Below are positions 47,276-58,415 of a DNA stretch of 64,000 nucleotides, piece after piece. Each line of letters opens with the position of its first letter. The stretch's first letter is position 1. Under the pieces are notes generated by a model that saw only the letters and a program-made list of their open reading frames with translations, was not told the origin of the DNA and searched no databases. Source of the stretch: Posidonia oceanica (lineage: Eukaryota > Streptophyta > Magnoliopsida > Alismatales > Posidoniaceae); NCBI GenBank assembly GCA_037176725.1, contig JAZBRS010000013.1:5273001-5337000 (forward strand), read 5' to 3'. A program made the translations under genes and the position numbers.

Positions 47276-47740
47276 CGGACATCGCGCACCCAGGATTCGA
47301 ACCCCTGGTTCGCGTATTGCATAAGGTAGCATCCTCAGCACCCGCAACTCTTCACAGCTTGCCTGCTTTGGATGATACTCGCAGTAGTACACGACCAGGA
47401 TCGTTTTCTCGGTTTCGCGTGCCCGGCACCACACTGTGTATACACTGCATTTCACTACATAACATCCCATAACATTGCATTCTTATTGCACTGCTACTCC
47501 TCTGTAGTCACCACACCAACTCCCACATTCTGCTTTCCCGGACATGGCATACTTAGGAAATCGAACCCCAGGTTCACACATTGCTTAAAGTGGCATCTTT
47601 AGCATTTCGCGGCTTCCTTATAGCCAGCCAGCTTGAGATAACACTCGCGGTAGTGCACGGCTCAGGATCGCTTCCTTGGCATTACGTGCCCGCCATTACA
47701 TGCACATCCACAGCATCTTTACTTTCAGCATTTTACTTTC
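47276..47740 (+). repeat. diverged tandem duplication, period about 265 bp
   Basis: The phrases CGGACAT, GAACCCC(T/A)GGTTC, TTGC(A/T)TAA and ACTCGC(A/G)GTAGT occur in the same order in both halves. Each half also has a TTCGAACC-type word resembling a reversed tRNA B box. Confidence 0.65.
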
Positions 47741-48078
47741 TGCAGCAGCACGGCGCTAGAGCCATGCATCACTCAGCACACCTGTCGTCTGGTCTACCTG
47801 CATTGCCCAGCGACAGCATTGCATTGCATTTTTCTGCCACACCACGTGCATGCATCACTCGCTTTTCCCCCAGTGGAGTACAGCGCAATGCGCACTAGTG
47901 TAAACATCGCATTAACGTAAGCATCACATCAGCACCTGCATTACGGCAACGAGTCATGATTTTCGGTGCATCCGCCGAATAAGTGACTCACGCCAACAGC
48001 AACATCTGACTCTCACTGGCGTCAGGTAGGGTGTCTTGTCAACCCTGAGCAACGGCCTTGGTTCCCTCGACCTCGCTT

Positions 48079-48091
48079 AGGGAGGGGCATC
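48079..48091 (+). other. element B polypurine tract
   Basis: AGGGAGGGGCATC directly precedes the 3' LTR. Confidence 0.7.
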
Positions 48092-51000
48092 TGTAGACAT
48101 CTCATTTTGACCCCTGCATTAATGGCTTTTCTCTAATGGACTCAAACCCTAAACCCTAAACCCTAAACCCAAAACCTCAAAACCCCAAACCCTAAAAACC
48201 CTAGAAATCCCAAACCCTAGGATCCCACACTTTAAAACCCTAAAAACCCTAAACCCTTTCTTCCCACATTTTAAAACCCTAACCCATGCAATCACCATTT
48301 AAAATCTCCACTGCAAACCCTAATTTCGACCTCAAGCCCACACCAAGCCCAAAGCCCATTCCCTTTTCTTTTTCTTCTTTTTTCTATCTTTCCTCTACCT
48401 TCTTCTTTCTTCTTATTTCTCTTCTTCTTCTTTTCTTCTTTTTCTTTTTGTTCTTTCTTTTTCCTTCTTTTTTCTTCCTTTTCTTCCCTTCCTCTTCCTC
48501 TTTATCTTCTTCTTTTTTCTTTTTTTCTTTCTTCCCTTTCCTCCTTTCTCTTTCTTCTTTCTTTTTTCTTTTTCTCTCTTCTCCTCATCACCCACGTCCT
48601 ACAGCTTCCCTCCACTTTCTTCTCTTCTCCTCCACTGCACCACGACCACACAGCAACCTCCCACTCTTCCCTCCACAGCCAACTGCAACCACCTTCACCC
48701 CACGAACACCACTTCCCTCCACTTTCATCTCTTCTCCTCCACTGCACCACGACCACACAGCAACCTCCCACTCTTCCCTCCACAACCAACTGCAACCACC
48801 TTCACCCCACGAACACCACCACCTTGTGTGGTTGGGGGGGACTGATAAGAAATCACCCAACACAACTGCAAGGGAGGGAGGAGGACAGAGAAAGAGAGAA
48901 AAAATGGACAGACCACACAGACATCGGACCCCCGGGACTGACATTGCACACATCCCTCTCAGAGCTTCGACACACAGAGAGAGACATCCAGAGCACCAGA
49001 GCACAACCCAAAACACTCCGAGAACCCATCACAACACCGAAAACACCTGCAAACCCAACTGCACCCACAAAAAACACAGATCCCACACTCCCTCGACACA
49101 GAACCTCACACAGACGCACCACCACCCAACTCATCCCTTCTCTACCTTCACGATGCCCCCAGAAGTCCACCTGCAGGAGCCATAGCCCGGTGAGAGCACA
49201 GAGAGAGAAAGAAAACCAAAATAATTCAGTGCACCCATTTCTCTGAAAATCGAGATTGAGAGCGGAGCTTGAGCTTGGACCCCTCCCTGAGCCTCTCCGA
49301 ATCTCCGGTGACTCACTCCAGTCCCGCCCGCAGCGCTCCGCCTCCTCCAGCACCTCCTCCGCCTGCCTCACTGCCGCCCGAAATCGCCTGAGGTCGGCAG
49401 CTCCGTCCACCCACGCTCCGAGGTAAATTTCTTTTCCCTGAAACTCGTGATGGTGGCCTCTTGCTTTTCTGCTTGCTTCTTGTGCGTTTCGAATCGTCCA
49501 TCGCCTGTTTGAGCTCGCCAGACCTCACCTTCGTCTCCGGCACCGGCCCGAAGTCGCCGTCGTGCGTCGCTGCACCACAGTCCACCGCCGACCCTCCGGA
49601 GCGCTCCCCGACCTCCGCCGGATGCCACCAGACCTCCCTGTGCGCCGCCCATGCCTCGTCGCCGCGTGCATCGCCACTGCAATGCCGGACCTCTTGCCGA
49701 CGGCCCACGTCACTGTAGCCCTAGGGTTTATAAGGTTTTAATTTTAAGTTTTGTTTGACATTGAAATAAAGTCCAGCAGGTTTTTATGTTTTCATTTAGG
49801 TCCTGGTCTGATTTGAAAATCATTTAATTTTATTTTAAAACTTTACTGCATTGCATTTTAGTCCAGCATTTAAGTTTTATTACACATCAGTCCTCCATGC
49901 ATTGTTTTAAATCATTTATTTTCGTTTTAAATCATATTGTATTGCATTTTAGTCCTGTAATTTAATTTATTTGCATTTAGGTCCAATTTACAATCATTCA
50001 TTCATTTAATTTTTGTTTAAAATCATATTGCATTACAGAAAAGCCCAAAAATTTATTTTAATTGCATTTCAGTCCTGTTTGCTTTAAACCATCCCTTTAA
50101 ATCACATTTTTTTAATCTTATTGCATTGCATGTAAATCCAGTAAGTTATTTTAATTACATTTTAATCCTCTGAGCATACATCCATTCATTTAAATGTATT
50201 TTTAAATTATATTGCATTGCAATTTAGTCCAGCACTTTATTTTATTTGCACTTAAGTCCTGTATCAGTTTCAGTAGTCATTTAACTGCATTTTTCAAACC
50301 ATATTGCATTGCATTTTAGTCCAGAACTTTAGTTTAATTGCATTTAAGTCCTGCATGCGTACAGAAGTCATTTAATTGCATGTTTTAAATTATAGTACAT
50401 TACTGAAAAGTCCCGTGATCATGTTTATTTGCAGTTAAGTCCTACTTGCATTCAAAACATTATTTAAGTTGCATTTTCAACCATACTGCATTGTAATAGT
50501 GTTCTACAATTTTCAAAATTGCATTTTAGTCCTTATTTTAAGCCGTTGCTTGTTTGCATGCCTGTCTAACTTTGCATTAATGTCCAATAGTTTTCAAAAT
50601 TGCTTGTTAGTCCTTATTTTAAACTGTTGCTTGTTTGCATGCCTGTTTAACTTTGCATTTTAAACCCTACATTGTTTTCAAAATTGCATATAGGTCCTTA
50701 TGTTCGCTTTCTTCATGTTTACATCCTGCTTTGCATTTAAAACCCAACAGTTAGGTCTAATTGCATGTTAGTCCTAAAATTCAATTGTGGTGTGCTTGCA
50801 TATTTCTTTTGCTTTGCATTTAGGTCCAACATGTTTTCAAAATTGCATATAGGTCCATTTCTTGCATGACTGCCTGCATACCTTTTAATTAATGTTGCAT
50901 TTACCCCCTGCTGGCCCCATGCATTGTTGCATTAATGTTTTAGCTTGCATTTGCAATGTTGTCTCATATTTTGCCATGTCATTGCATAGAGGCCCCTGTA

Positions 51001-52165
51001 GTTTGTTTTAATTGCATTTAGGTCCTTGCTTTTTGCATTCTTACATGCAAAGCATCTTCATGCCGTTGCATATAGCACCCTTGCATTCATTTGAGCACTT
51101 CTAGCCTCATTGCATGTAGGACACCCTGCATTGCGCACATTAGGGGTATTTTGCACTTAGACTCCCATCTAGATCACATTTTTTGGCCTTTGAGCCATTT
51201 GGCTTGATTTCTAAATAACTTTAGATCGGACCGTTGGATCTTCATGATTTAACTTTCTTGGTCTTCCTGGTGGAATGATCTTTCATTCCAACCAAAGTTA
51301 TTTCAGATCAAACATCAGATGCTCAAGCTATGCCCACTTGAATCATTGCATATCACTTATTGCCTTCTAATTTGCATCCCATGCATTTGTTTTCTCGATC
51401 TGTCTTCTCAAGCACTTAGATCAGGCTTTATCATCCCTGTTTTGTTTCCCTTTGCTTGTCGCACTCCTGCATCACATGATATTTTGCTTCTGCTTTGTTT
51501 CCCCTTTGCGTGTCGCTATCCGCATTGCGTGGTTTTACCTGATGTTTTGTTTCTCGCTGGCATTGCGTTTAGAGCAGTGATGCTTACTGTCTAGAGTTCT
51601 CACGAACCAGGGCATGCCTCATTCGGAACATTGACAGTGCAGCTGAGCACATAGGTTGCATGTTTACCTTTTATCATGCATCACAGCACTCAGAGTATAC
51701 ATTTGGGCATGTAATCATAGCATACGTGGCATCTAGGCATTTAGGACATGTTTAGAGCATTCATAGCATGGCATAACATTCCTCACCCCTCGGGCACATA
51801 GTTAAGGCAAGCATCATCGATATCCTACACATGTGAGCGAGATTAGCCTACAAAGACCGATTCCAGGCGTATCGGGGGTGCCTAACACCTTCCCCGTGCG
51901 TAACAGGAGTCCTTACCCTTTCTCTGGCCCGCAGTGACCACCTTGCCCTTGTCCTTGGCACGAGTCATTCATTTTGCATAGCATTGCATCCATTTGCATG
52001 TTTTCATGTATTTCCTCGGTTTTCCTCGTCTCCCGACTTAATAGACTAAGTGGCCACTCCGTATTTACTTTATCTTTGTTTTCTCTCTTCGCGTCGCACT
52101 TATAGTGACACCTCTCTCTCTCGGGCCCCTCGCCAGTCCGAGATTTTCGAGACGGGATAGCTACA
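48092..52165 (+). repeat. element B 3' LTR
   Basis: 4,074 bp, complete TGTAGACATCTC...AGCTACA. It carries the same modules as the 5' LTR: telomere-like cluster 48,144-48,290, pyrimidine tract 48,361-48,590, donor-like site 49,423, shared box 51,836-51,940. In long stretches it differs from the 5' copy by only a handful of bases, many at CpG, so the insertion is fairly young. The U5 primer-like word is mutated here (TGGCCACTCC). Confidence 0.9.
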
Positions 52166-53084
52166 TCTGCATCACAAGTCTCCTCAGTTACTGATAATGC
52201 ATGTGCAAATGCAAACTCTGCGTATCTAGAGGGTGGTTTGATCACTCTTCATTCACTCCTCGCAATGCAATCAGCTGCAATAATTTCTTCCTCTTCTTCT
52301 TCTAAACCAAGAAAATGGTCAATATGTGACTGTAATGAATCATGAGAATTCAACTTGAGCTTCACCTGCTCGCTAGTACCCACATCTGTGTCTGTATTAG
52401 AAGAACTAACAACAGAATCTTTTTTGGAAGTCACCTTCTCAATTAATGTCTTCCACTGCTTGAAGTGATTTAACACTTCATCCTTGGATTTAATAGTATA
52501 AATACACACCTTCCTAGAGTATTCATCTATGAAGGTTAACATGTATTGCACCACCTTTGGACGAGACTTGGGAAAGACTTCATAAATCAATAAGTCCTCT
52601 ACTGCTGAGAATGGTCATACCCTTCTTGCTCAAATGTCCTATTCTTAGATGCCACAATTTGGTGCGATTTGTACTTATGACAAAATGGTGGTAGCTGCTG
52701 CAGTACCTGTAACTATACTTCCTTGCAAGACATATAGATTCCTTGATCTCCTTACCAACATCACAAGATAGCCATCCTTGGTGACTGCCAATACTTCATC
52801 TTCCGCTGAGTACTTGCAACCTTTTGCTTCTAAAGTGCCAAGGGAGATAAGATTCTTCATCAAATCTAGAACATGTCAGACTTCTATTATTGTCACCATT
52901 GTCCCATCATGCATCCTCAACTCAACAGTGCCTATCCTAATAGCTTTTGACTGTAAATCATTACCAATCAGTACAACTCCACCTTCAATAGATCTATAGG
53001 TAGAGAACAAATTCCTGTTGGAAGACATGTGATATGTACACCCCGAATCTCGAATCCAATTATCTTTCGATCTATATGGGTTAG
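52166..53084 (-). pseudogene. copia protease and truncated integrase region
   Basis: From 53,084 downward the minus strand reads NWIRDSGCTYHMSSNRNLFS (protease), then MKNLISLGTLEAKGCKYS, part of the GAG-pre-integrase region. Next is a short integrase piece (YMLTFIDEYSRKVCIYTIKS, EVLNHFKQWKTLIEK). After TSKK the frame jumps to the acidic linker and RVIKPPSRYAEFAFAHAL, which normally stands just before the reverse transcriptase. Most of the integrase catalytic core was thus deleted before element B arrived. The rest of pol is lost at the junction with element B at 52,165. Confidence 0.8.
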
Positions 53085-55840
53085 TGTAGACACCCCATTT
53101 TGACAGGCTTTAAGTTGGTCGATTTCCCTGGTAGCTTGCTCAAGTTCGCGGCCTGACAAACCATTTCCAAACCCTACCCAAATCCAACCTAAACCTTGAC
53201 CTAGACCTAAACCCACCTAAACCAGTCCCAATCCTAACCTTAGTCTTAAACCAAGCCTTAACCTAAGCCAAAATTCCCAAAAATAGCCTTGAAACACCTC
53301 TAGGACGTGAGACGCTAACACAGACAGCGTCTAACGTTAGACGTTGCCCGTGCCAGCATCCAACATTGGACGCTGTCTGTGCTAGCGTCTTACGTTGGAC
53401 GCGGCTCCGGCGAGCGTCCAACGTGTCGAGATGGCCAGCGCCCTTTGGCCGCCCTCTGTCGCGCCCAGAGCTGCCCTCTACTGCGCCTTGCCACCCCACG
53501 ACCTCACATCCACTCCCCACTTACTATCCACTCCTTCCAAATGCTAAAACAAGCCACAGTTACTACCCATCTTCTCCGGCCTGCCACCTCACAACCTTCG
53601 CTGGCAACTTGCTCCTCACAACTTTCCCCACCGCCTCGCCGATTTGACACTTGCAAACCTGACACCACTTATTCCTCTGCCATTCCCTAACATGCCCACA
53701 CCCTCCACATCCTTCCAGCTCTCTCCACCACCTCACTGCCACCTCTGTGCAGACCGGCGAACAAAAGAGAACCTATCACTGCTTTTTTCAACACCACACC
53801 CATTTGCTGAGAATTGAGAGAGCCACTGAGCCTTGAGTGATTTCCAGAGAGCTTCCCAACCTATGAGCATTCCTCCCAAGCCTTCTCCCACGCTCAGGCC
53901 GCCCTCTAGAGCTCACCGTCCGTCGCCGTCCACCTTCGTCGGCCAACTGCGAGACACCACTCCTTGCTGCAAACAGGTAGTTTTTTCTCTACCCTTAGCT
54001 TAGGCGCACTTATGGTAGCATAGTAGACTCTTTTCCACATGCACTTCACCATGCACATAGCTCCACCAGCCTGCTCGCCGATGTCCGATGATGGGTCCGC
54101 CACCAACACGAGGCCGCCGACCTGTGAGTGTGTGGCAGCTTCCCTCGCGGACCCCATGGCTTGCTTAAGGTCTGGGAGGTCTTCCCTCGCCCTCACGGAG
54201 CTTCATAGCTGGTCACCGTGGCTCGCCGGCGTCCCAGATGGCCAGAGAAGCCATGGAAACTGGCGACGAGAGGGAGGAGGTGGGTGGAGCAATCCACCCA
54301 CCCATTTTTGACACCAAGCACATGTTTAGATTCGTCTTTGCTTACTCTTGCTGACTAGCTATTTAGTTTCCCATTTTTGATCGATTTGGATGCTGTTTCT
54401 TGCCGGGAAGTATCCTGACTTGTTAGACGCACGAACTGGTGTGTTTAACGTTGGATGTGTCCTGTGGCAGCGTCCAACGCCCCTGCTTCCTTTTCTTTTG
54501 CTGTTTCGCTTGCTGATGTGGTTTGTTGAGTTTGCTATATAGTTTAATGTTGTGCATGCTTTCCTTTATGCTTGTAGATGCCATGTTTTAGATCATGTTA
54601 TTTTCCAACGTGGTTTTCTTTCTCTGTCTTCAAGATAATCTGCCTAGGTGTTGGACGATGAGTGTGCCAGTGTTTAATGTTATACGTTGGCTTCCTTCGC
54701 GTCTTACACTCCTGTGTGTTTGCTTTGCCTCAATAACTGCTCAGAGCCTTTTATTTGAATGTCTGCTTAATCCATGCCTGTATGTTAGTATCTAGGCCCT
54801 CTTTTAGTGGTTTTCAGGTTTACATATGGCTTCATTTAAATTGCATGCTAGTTTTTTTATGCATCTGCCCCTCTGTGTTGGACGCTGTAGTTACCAGCGT
54901 TTTATGTTAGACGCTGTTGTTTCCAGCGTTTAACACATTGAGTCTATAGCTTCTAGATTTCATGCCCGCTCTTGGTTTTTATGCTTCGTTCTGATTATCT
55001 GGCTTGCTCTATTTTGTCCATGGTTTTTTACTTGGCATTAATATCATGTTTCATCAATTGCACATGCATATTCTGCAGGTTTCCTGTCCTCTGCGTAGGA
55101 TGCTCGGTATCCCAGCGTCTTACGTTGGACGCTGCTCTTGCTAGCGTCCAACACTTTAAGTTTACTGCTCTCTGTTCCCTTGAGCCGCCTTTGACTCGAG
55201 CCTCGTTTTTTGCACCTGATTGTTCCCAGAGCATGTTTAAGTACCCTAGCATGTAATCTAATGATGCTTTTCAGGTTTCGCGCCTTGGTTGTGTTTTCCC
55301 GACCTGTTTTCACCTCCTTGCAGCATTTTAAACTTTATTTAATCACTTTTAAATAAGGTTTGCTAAGTTTTATATGGTTTATAATTGCATATTGCATACC
55401 GCCTTAGGGCGAACATAAACCGGCGTTTTACACCAACATTTGCCACACAATAGCGGATTAGTTTAGAAAGACCGATTCCTCGGACGTATCGGGGGTGTTT
55501 AACACCTTCCTCGTGCGTAATAGGAATCCTTACCCTTTCTCTGGACCGCATTGACTCTATGTTACACACTTGGATTGGATTTGCGTGCTTTTGAAATGCA
55601 TAAGTCTTCTTTGCATGTTTCTTTCACGGTTTTCCTAGTTTTTCTGCTTTAATAAATTAGGTGGCGACTCCTTGTCTTTTGTTTTGTTTTGTTTTCCTTT
55701 TGTGTTCATCTCTGCTTTTTCGGTGTTTTTCGAGTCGAATGTCCCTCCTCGGATCCACCTGCTATTAGTGGCTTATTATCGGTCGGTGCACGCGAACTTT
55801 GGCATTGTGCATGGACACACCGATTTTCAGGGTTACTACA
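53085..55840 (+). mobile_element. solo LTR (2,756 bp) of a Tat-like gypsy element inserted in copia
   Basis: Starts TGTAGACACCCC, ends TTACTACA, and is flanked by gttag (53,080-53,084; 55,841-55,845). It carries the shared box (about 55,452-55,557), a TGGCGACTCC word at 55,662-55,671, a GC-rich part ending in the donor-like CAG|GTAGTT (53,977), and several clusters of an AGCGTCxxACGTTGGACGC palindrome. No internal region exists, so it is a recombined solo LTR. ORFs within it lack domains. Confidence 0.85.
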
Positions 55841-56676
55841 GTTAGTGACAACAAACATGTAACCACGATCTGAACATTCTATCTCCACATAACTCGCCTC
55901 TGTGGAATCCTCCTTGGGCTTGTTCGATTGACTTTTAAAGCTACCATTTTCCTTATTCTAGAGCTTCCCACAATCATCTATGATGTACCCTTTTTTCTTG
56001 TAGTAGTTACAGAATTTGTTCTTTCCTTTGGATTTGTTTGCTGAATTTTATTCCATATTTCTTCCCCTAACATTCAAAGCTTCAGCCTTTCCATCATTGG
56101 CATTGGAATTAGTCAACTCCTTATCCATTAAATCTTTCTAGAATAGAGATGACTTAACATTATTCATTGTTATTTCTTTTTTGCAATATATGAGAGTTTT
56201 CCTAAAATACTTGTAAGAGAATGGTAACGAACATATTAATAAAAGAACTTGATCTTCATCCTCAATCTTCACATCCATATTTTCTATGTCCATAATGACC
56301 GAACTGAAATCATCAATATGTGATCTATTGAATGTACCTTTAGCTACACAGAGTATGAACAACCATTACTTCAAGTATAGTCGGTTGACAAGGGTCTTGG
56401 TCCTATAAAGAGATTCTAGCTTTAGCCAGAGACCTACTGGGATCTTCTTGTGCTTAACCTCCCAGAGATCCTCGTTCGATAAACAAAGTTGTATACTCGT
56501 CAAGGCTTTCTCATCCATCTCCTCCTTCTCATCTTCACTCATTGATTTTGGCATCTTGTCCTTTCCCTTCAAAGCCTTTGATATTCCATGTTGAACCAAA
56601 ACTGCATGTATCTTTATTTGCCACAACCGAAGTTGACATTTTGGTTATACTTCACGATCTTGAACTTTGCCGTCAT
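55841..56676 (-). pseudogene. copia gag
   Basis: A minus-strand ATG at 56,676 opens MTAKFKIVKY. After a shift the gag core follows (IKIHAVLVQHGISKALKGKD, EKALTSIQLCLSNEDLWEV, LWLKLESLY), then IEDEDQVLLLICSLPFSYKY and the knuckle-like CNYYKKKGYIIDDCGKL at about 55,990. This is the UBN2-type gag of plant copia elements, which forms the particle. Frameshifts and stops make it non-functional. It ends at the solo LTR insertion and continues at 53,084. Confidence 0.8.
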
Positions 56677-56707
56677 CTTCGTTGTTGAATCGAAATCCAC
56701 AACAAAA

Positions 56708-56719
56708 GCTCTAATACCA
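56708..56719 (-). other. copia primer-binding site (tRNA-Met type)
   Basis: On the minus strand TGGTATTAGAGC lies three bases after the LTR end, one mismatch from the usual TGGTATCAGAGC. Confidence 0.8.
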
Positions 56720-56722
56720 GTT

Positions 56723-57317
56723 TGTTAGGGAACGATCATCTTTTGCACCACGAACAAAGATTAAATGACAAGTGAGAAATAGAGAAAACACAAAAGAAAA
56801 AAGCACACACAAAAACACAAGGATTTACAAGATTCGATATGTTCTCGGGCAGAGAGAGAGAGAGATTTTACTATGAATCCAAGATGAGTACAAGGTACAG
56901 AGGATTGATGGAGAAGAAGATCAAAACCCTCATCCTAGATAGAGCCGTCGATACAAAAGACTCTCAAGATATGTCTAGGGTTAAAAGATCTACCTTACCT
57001 TAAAAGCCCAACACAAGGATATATATATATATATATATGTATATATGAGGAGTAGAACGAGTCCATTTATAACAAAACTTTCCCACAGCAGACATCCCCA
57101 CAACCCCTGATTTGATTCTACGAAAGAGCAGACGTCCGGAGTGAACATCTATAAATCTCCTATGTTGAAATCGCGCACTAGCGGGTGTCCGCTCCAAACA
57201 AGCGGACATTTGCAAATCTCTTGTGTTGAACTAGTGCATCAACCAACGTCTGCAAAATCTCTATGACGAACCAATGAAACTGCAGATATCTGCGTGGACA
57301 TCTACCAAACTATTTCA
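56723..57317 (-). repeat. copia 5' LTR
   Basis: 595 bp from TGTTAGGGAACG to CTATTTCA on the plus strand, that is TGAAATAG...TAACA in element orientation. It matches the split 3' LTR. The TA microsatellite at about 57,018-57,048 is the empty site of the MITE in the other LTR and could serve as a TATA region. Confidence 0.85.
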
Positions 57318-58110
57318 AGGCAAAACTCAATAGGAACGCTTCAATTTGACAATTTGATGAAATATCTCTAGTTACGATTAGAGAAGGAAAAGGGGGTAAA
57401 GATCCATTCTAGGAGAAGATGAAGATTGAAGAGGAGCTTCTGAAGAAGTTTGATCCAAATAATGATCTTAAAGGTGCCTCCCTTGCATGTACCAATATAC
57501 TCAAAGTGCATCATATTCTATATTCTGTGGAGGAGTACTTTGAGGAGCTGAACAATATGATGGTTAGTTCTAGAGGATTTGAAGCAAAGGAGCAAACTGT
57601 TGCACAATACTTCGATTGGGATCCAAGATGAGATAAAGCCCTGATAAGTAATTATCATGCTTTCACTCTTGAATTAAACCTTCTAAGCCAAGACTTTTGT
57701 TCAACCAGATCATAAATGGAGGAAGCTGCAAGAACCTACTTCGGTAGAGATATGGGGAGGCTAAAGCTCAAGATAGAATTGCATCATTAAAATTACACAT
57801 CATCTTGGTTTAAGAAGGGGAATTTGAGAAGAGTCCCTCAAAGATGCTTGATGAATTTATAAATATAAGAAATGTGTGATGTTGTCCTAAGAAGAGCTTG
57901 TCACTTGCTTCGTGGGAGGCCATGTCTCTGCGATAGAATGGTTATTCACGTTGAATACCGCAATACTCGTACTTTCTTTCATGGAATATGGGGTAAAGGT
58001 GATCCTTCGACCTTCGCTCATCTCAAGGACGAAGAACTCCAAAACTACATTGATATTGTTACACAAACAAGATATATACTCTTCCAAACAAGGTAACTTA
58101 CAAGTGAGTC
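57318..58110 (+). pseudogene. gypsy gag and protease-end remnant, right flank of the copia nest
   Basis: Positions 57,327-57,635 carry a decayed gag (KLNRNASI, REGKGG, MKIEEELLKKFDPNND, YSVEEYFEELNNMMVS), homologous to 25,390-25,640. After a degraded stretch, 57,872-58,000 reads CDVVLRRACHLLRGRPCLCD followed by RMVIHVEYRNT. This is the GRPW-type segment after the gypsy protease, with W replaced by C. Everything between has been lost. The orientation is plus, opposite to the copia element. Confidence 0.65.
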
Positions 58111-58415
58111 TAAGAACACGAAGTTACAGAGCAAGTTAACGAGTTGATCGCTAAAAGGAGTCCAAGAAAGCATGAGCTCAGAAATGTTGTTGTAGTTTTA
58201 TATCAAGGGTAGTATGGACGAGGAGGTCGCGTCCAGACAGCCAAGATGTGAACAAGATCAACATAAACTATCACTTCCCTATTCTCTGTCTAGACTATGT
58301 AAACGAGGAACAAAATGAGAGAAGAACGAAGGGCTAGTTCTCTTCAACACCAAATCACATCCCCAACATTATTATCATCAACAAGATCAAATATAAGAAA
58401 GAAAGAACCCACATC
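58111..58415. other. 3' flank of nitrite reductase
   Basis: A 305-bp stretch between the gypsy remnant and the reductase stop codon. It should contain the reductase 3' untranslated region; no unambiguous polyadenylation signal could be chosen. Confidence 0.5.

Larger units (their letters stand above)
44626..48078 (+). other. element B 3' non-coding region with tandem arrays
   Basis: About 3.45 kb where protease, reverse transcriptase and integrase would lie in a full element. It contains A-rich repeats (44,720-45,010), several repeat classes at 46,264-47,160 and a duplicated block at 47,276-47,740. No coding sequence is recognised. Confidence 0.65.
36923..52165 (+). mobile_element. element B: gag-only Tat/Ogre-like gypsy element with 4.1-kb LTRs
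   Basis: LTRs at 36,923-41,007 and 48,092-52,165 are nearly identical and end AGCTACA. A primer site TGGCGACTCCGCTGGGGA follows the 5' LTR; a tRNA-Arg primer is a recognised trait of Ogre elements. Only gag is encoded (42,026-44,625). The remaining 3.4 kb of interior is non-coding with tandem arrays. The first few LTR bases are missing on the left and no target duplication is found. Length is 15.2 kb. Without reverse transcriptase or integrase it must have been mobilised in trans. Confidence 0.85.
25659..57317 (-). mobile_element. Ty1/copia retrotransposon (minus strand) carrying nested insertions
   Basis: Components read on the minus strand: 5' LTR 57,317-56,723, Met-type primer site, gag, CCHC-like knuckle, protease (DSGCTYHM), a truncated integrase, the linker before the reverse transcriptase, then (after element B) the RNase H C-terminus and the 3' LTR 36,700-25,659. 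The integrase lost its catalytic core and most of the reverse transcriptase is missing, so the copy is dead. Element A, a MITE, element B and a solo LTR lie inside. Flanking pentamers differ (ccgtt left, aggca right), so no target duplication is preserved. Confidence 0.8.

Noticed and set aside
47276..47310. tRNA gene on the minus strand
   Set aside because: Only a T-arm/B-box-like stretch is present; no acceptor stem, D-arm or anticodon arm could be folded.
49313..49708. 131- and 104-codon minus-strand ORFs in the 3' LTR of B
   Set aside because: They are antisense to the GC-rich LTR segment and differ between the two LTRs in length and frame.
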